From assembly GCF_003259505.1 (NCBI RefSeq), contig NZ_QLLK01000008.1, forward strand, positions 210,653-274,652: a DNA stretch of 64,000 nucleotides. The letters run 5' to 3'. Every line of letters starts with the position of its first letter. Within the stretch, counting starts at the first letter, position 1. Below the pieces are notes generated by a model. It was given only the letters and a program-made list of their open reading frames with translations. It did not search any database and was not told the origin of the DNA. A program made the position numbers and the translations under genes. Source of the DNA: Algoriphagus yeomjeoni (GTDB taxonomy: Bacteria > Bacteroidota > Bacteroidia > Cytophagales > Cyclobacteriaceae). Positions 61,635-64,000 of the stretch are shown here, piece after piece.

Positions 61635-62600
61635 TTACCAGATCAATATCTCATCTTTTTCAAACTTGCTCTTCACATTGGATTTGAACAGGTTTAGTGT
61701 CACCGTGAACTCATGGGTACTTCCTGGCAGCAGGTAGCTACTGCCCATAGGAAACTCATACAGGTAGCCGATCCGCAACTTCGGGGTTAAAACACCAGCC
61801 TGCACGTTGCTCGCATAGTCTATCCGGTGACCTCCGCCTATCCATACCTTATCCATCAGCAAAGCTTTGAAATTCATCTCAAATACATTGGGAAGATCCT
61901 TGCGGCTTCGAAAGAAGGCATTCGTGATAATTGCCAGATTTGGCGTCACGGTCTCACGGAATCCTACCTGAACAAATTGCTCCGCCGGGTAGCCATCCAT
62001 GAAGTTGTCCCCACTGCTCGCTTTGCCCCCATTAATCCTATGGATTGCATAGGAAAAATAGTACTTACGATGGGTCAGTGCCATTCCTATATTGGCGTCC
62101 AGAAACTGCATGTTGGAAAAAGAACCAAAATATTTTCCCATAGTAGGGTCGTTTTGTTCTTCGGTAGTCATCGCATTACCATCCAGTCGGATCGTTTGAT
62201 AGTTGACCCCCACACCCAATCTGAGGTTGTGATTCTCTGTCAGTCGTACCCTGCTCGCATAGCTGATCATCAGCTCGTTGTCTCGAAATGCACCGTAGGT
62301 ATCGTGAAGCAGGTTGACCGAAATGGCATTTTTCCCCATCAATGCCGGGTCCACTTCTCCCGCAAGCTCCCCAAAGTCCAGCTCTGCACTGAAGAAAAAG
62401 GTCTGCGGTGCGCCTTCAAATCCCGACCATTGATTTCTCACAAATCCTCGTACAGTAGAGCCTTCATACCCGGTCAAGCCGGGATTGAAGTAACTCTGGA
62501 AGTGCGAAAACTGGGAAATGTTCTTGCGCGACTGGGCAACCGAAAATACGTGCATCAACAGAAAGCAGAAAGTAAGCGGTAGATATTTTGAACGTGTCAT
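61635..62600 (-). CDS. PorP/SprF family type IX secretion-associated outer-membrane protein
   Basis: The 321-residue protein has a signal peptide (FCFLLMHVFSVAQ) and the PorP/SprF barrel pattern: FSHFQSYFNPGLTGYEGSTV, FVRNQWSGFEGAPQTFFFSA, and later LGVGVNYQTIRLD and GYLYEF. PorP/SprF partners pair with T9SS type B secreted proteins for surface attachment. It follows the MBG-repeat protein gene by 41 bp on the same strand, so the two are a transport pair. It should be chromosomal backbone. Confidence 0.88.
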   Translation of the reverse strand: MTRSKYLPLTFCFLLMHVFSVAQSRKNISQFSHFQSYFNPGLTGYEGSTVRGFVRNQWSGFEGAPQTFFFSAELDFGELAGEVDPALMGKNAISVNLLHDTYGAFRDNELMISYASRVRLTENHNLRLGVGVNYQTIRLDGNAMTTEEQNDPTMGKYFGSFSNMQFLDANIGMALTHRKYYFSYAIHRINGGKASSGDNFMDGYPAEQFVQVGFRETVTPNLAIITNAFFRSRKDLPNVFEMNFKALLMDKVWIGGGHRIDYASNVQAGVLTPKLRIGYLYEFPMGSSYLLPGSTHEFTVTLNLFKSNVKSKFEKDEILIW

Positions 62601-62641
62601 TTCGTTTCGGATTTAAAATTAGAATTGAATTCCCTAGTACT

Positions 62642-64000
62642 TTAATCTTTCAGGATAGTGAGGATACCTCTGCGGATAATACCCGTCTCGATGACTTCGA
62701 CCACCCAGAAGTAGGTTCCAACCGGCATTTCTTTGCCTTTGTAGGTTCCGTCCCATCGGACATCTGCATCTTCGGTGTAAAACATGCGCTCTGAGTTGCG
62801 GTCAAAGACTTGGACTCTCACACCGATGTAGTAGCGAAGGTCAGGTACACCCCAGGTGTCATTGATCCCGTCGCCGTTTGGCGTGAAACTGTTGAATATC
62901 TCAAGCTCCATGATGTCGGTTCGCCCTCGGTTGATCGTGAACTGTTTCTCAATCACATTCCCATCGCGGTCAGCTACCTGTATCACTACCGTAAACTCGG
63001 TCTTGCCAGACACCTCGTCTGCACTGCTCCAGAACAGAATTCCACTTTTCACTTCAAAATGCTCATTATCCCCCGCACCAGGCAATAGCGTAATGCTATG
63101 CACGTTGTCAATCGGGTCAATCACCGTGAAACTGCCGATCTCCTGGAAGTAATTAGCCGGATCAGGATCAAAATCATTATTGCTCAAAATCACATCCTGA
63201 GGTGCAGGCTTCGCCAATACATTCACCTCTACCGTGGCCATCAATTCAGCTGGATTTAGAATGCCACTAGGTAGGGTGAGTTTTCCGGTCAGGAAGTAGG
63301 CTCCACGCTTAAAGATATTAAGCGGAGTCTGATCCCATGTAACCGGCAACTGTACCACTTGTCCGTCAGCTGTCACCACACTCAAATTTATTGGCAATGA
63401 AGGGCTAACAGACCAAGGCGTGGTAATCAATTCATGGTCAGAAATCGTAATCAATTCAGCTGGGATGATCTCAAACTGAGCAGAGAAATACTCAACCTCG
63501 TAATTGTTACTTGGAATCAATGTGCCTAGAACTATTTTGTAAGAGCCGACCAGTTCTCCTGCTTCCCGAGATAGTTTGCCAGTCAGCGAGGTAATGTTAT
63601 CAGTCCCCTTAAATCCTGTGGCAATAAATGTCAATTCAGGATCGCTTGAACCAAAGATTTTACTATGTGCATTGGCCTGAATTTTCAGCGTTGCCTTGGT
63701 TACCGTCAGCGTTCCATTCACCATCGTAATCGTGTAATTCTGATCCATTCCACCAGTCAGCGTGATTGGGTAAGTCCCCACGTTCGAACTTGCAGTTGCA
63801 GTCGTGCTGATGCTTGGTTCGTTCGTCACTTTTGTATCGCCATTGACTAGGCCGTCATAACTGAAGGTAAGCGTTGGATTTACTTCACCGTAAGTCTTGG
63901 ACTTGTTGTCTGCGGTGATTGTTACTTCCTTCTTACCAATAGTCAGCGTTCCATTCACCAGCGTAATCGTGTAGTTCTGATCCGTTCCACCAGTCAACGT
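62642..64000 (-). CDS. MBG-repeat surface protein with gliding-motility type C-terminal domain, 5' end outside the window
   Basis: At least 452 residues are visible, reading leftward from the window edge. The visible N-terminal part holds repeated MBG domains (VTITADNKSKTYGEVNPTLT, YTITMVNGTLTVTKA; unit about 79 residues, 237 bp). It then has a cadherin-like stretch (DFDPDPANYFQEIGSFTVID), and ends in a type B sorting domain: EIFNSFTPNGDGINDTWGVP, VQVFDRNSERMFYTEDADVR, WDGTYKGKEMPVGTYFWVVE. Proteins of this type are secreted by T9SS and bind the surface through a PorP/SprF partner, which follows here. Confidence 0.93.
   Translation of the reverse strand, partial: TLTGGTDQNYTITLVNGTLTIGKKEVTITADNKSKTYGEVNPTLTFSYDGLVNGDTKVTNEPSISTTATASSNVGTYPITLTGGMDQNYTITMVNGTLTVTKATLKIQANAHSKIFGSSDPELTFIATGFKGTDNITSLTGKLSREAGELVGSYKIVLGTLIPSNNYEVEYFSAQFEIIPAELITISDHELITTPWSVSPSLPINLSVVTADGQVVQLPVTWDQTPLNIFKRGAYFLTGKLTLPSGILNPAELMATVEVNVLAKPAPQDVILSNNDFDPDPANYFQEIGSFTVIDPIDNVHSITLLPGAGDNEHFEVKSGILFWSSADEVSGKTEFTVVIQVADRDGNVIEKQFTINRGRTDIMELEIFNSFTPNGDGINDTWGVPDLRYYIGVRVQVFDRNSERMFYTEDADVRWDGTYKGKEMPVGTYFWVVEVIETGIIRRGILTILKD

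Overview
The window looks like a Bacteroidota chromosome, most likely a Cytophagales/Cyclobacteriaceae-type bacterium (the genus is a guess). The evidence is a Bacteroides-type conjugation operon (traE to traN), RteC regulators, SusC/SusD pairs, TAnnTTTG-type promoters, a PorP/SprF protein and a surface protein with a gliding-motility type C-terminal sorting domain. No complete rRNA or tRNA gene was seen.

Almost the whole window, from its left edge to about 61.3 kb, reads as one integrative conjugative element or stacked island. At its right edge lies a 23-bp copy of the 3' end of a tmRNA gene (ssrA) followed by a terminator, as expected for an attachment site. Intact ssrA and the integrase would then lie left of the window. 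Layout: 0-0.8 kb, start of the relaxase gene, its accessory protein and a candidate oriT. 1-4.8 kb, a membrane protein, two RteC-family regulators and a remarkable Crp-like/terpene cyclase fusion. 5.1-12.4 kb, a nutrient-uptake/redox set (MauE-like, small secreted protein, SusD, SusC, TlpA-like). 12.4-13.6 kb, a gene-poor mosaic of repeats. 13.5-37.9 kb, a dense defence region: a small regulator with a palindromic operator; a tight four-gene operon (D12 adenine methylase, PD-(D/E)XK nuclease-like protein, P-loop ATPase, unknown protein); a HEPN/DUF2971/DUF6035 trio; an expanded type I restriction-modification operon that also carries a DUF3800 protein, a possible BECR nuclease, an Abi-C protein, a half-length S-like protein and a YgjP peptidase; a frameshifted remnant; and an AbiEi-Fic fusion behind a five-copy repeat array. 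38.3-40.2 kb, ArdC antirestriction and RadC/JAB genes, each preceded by a similar structured leader. 40.6-52.5 kb, the type IV secretion operon and small DNA-binding proteins. 52.9-56.5 kb, a PepSY membrane protein and a TonB receptor. 57.1-60.1 kb, an ArsR-controlled mercury-resistance operon. 60.6-61.1 kb, an IS21-family remnant. From about 61.4 kb, probable chromosomal backbone with type IX secretion related genes.

Together the genes describe a self-transferable element that carries uptake, metal-resistance and defence cargo plus its own antirestriction protein. The most novel candidates are the Crp-terpene synthase fusion with a palindrome in its promoter region, the four-gene methylase/nuclease/ATPase operon, and the paired leaders upstream of ardC and radC.
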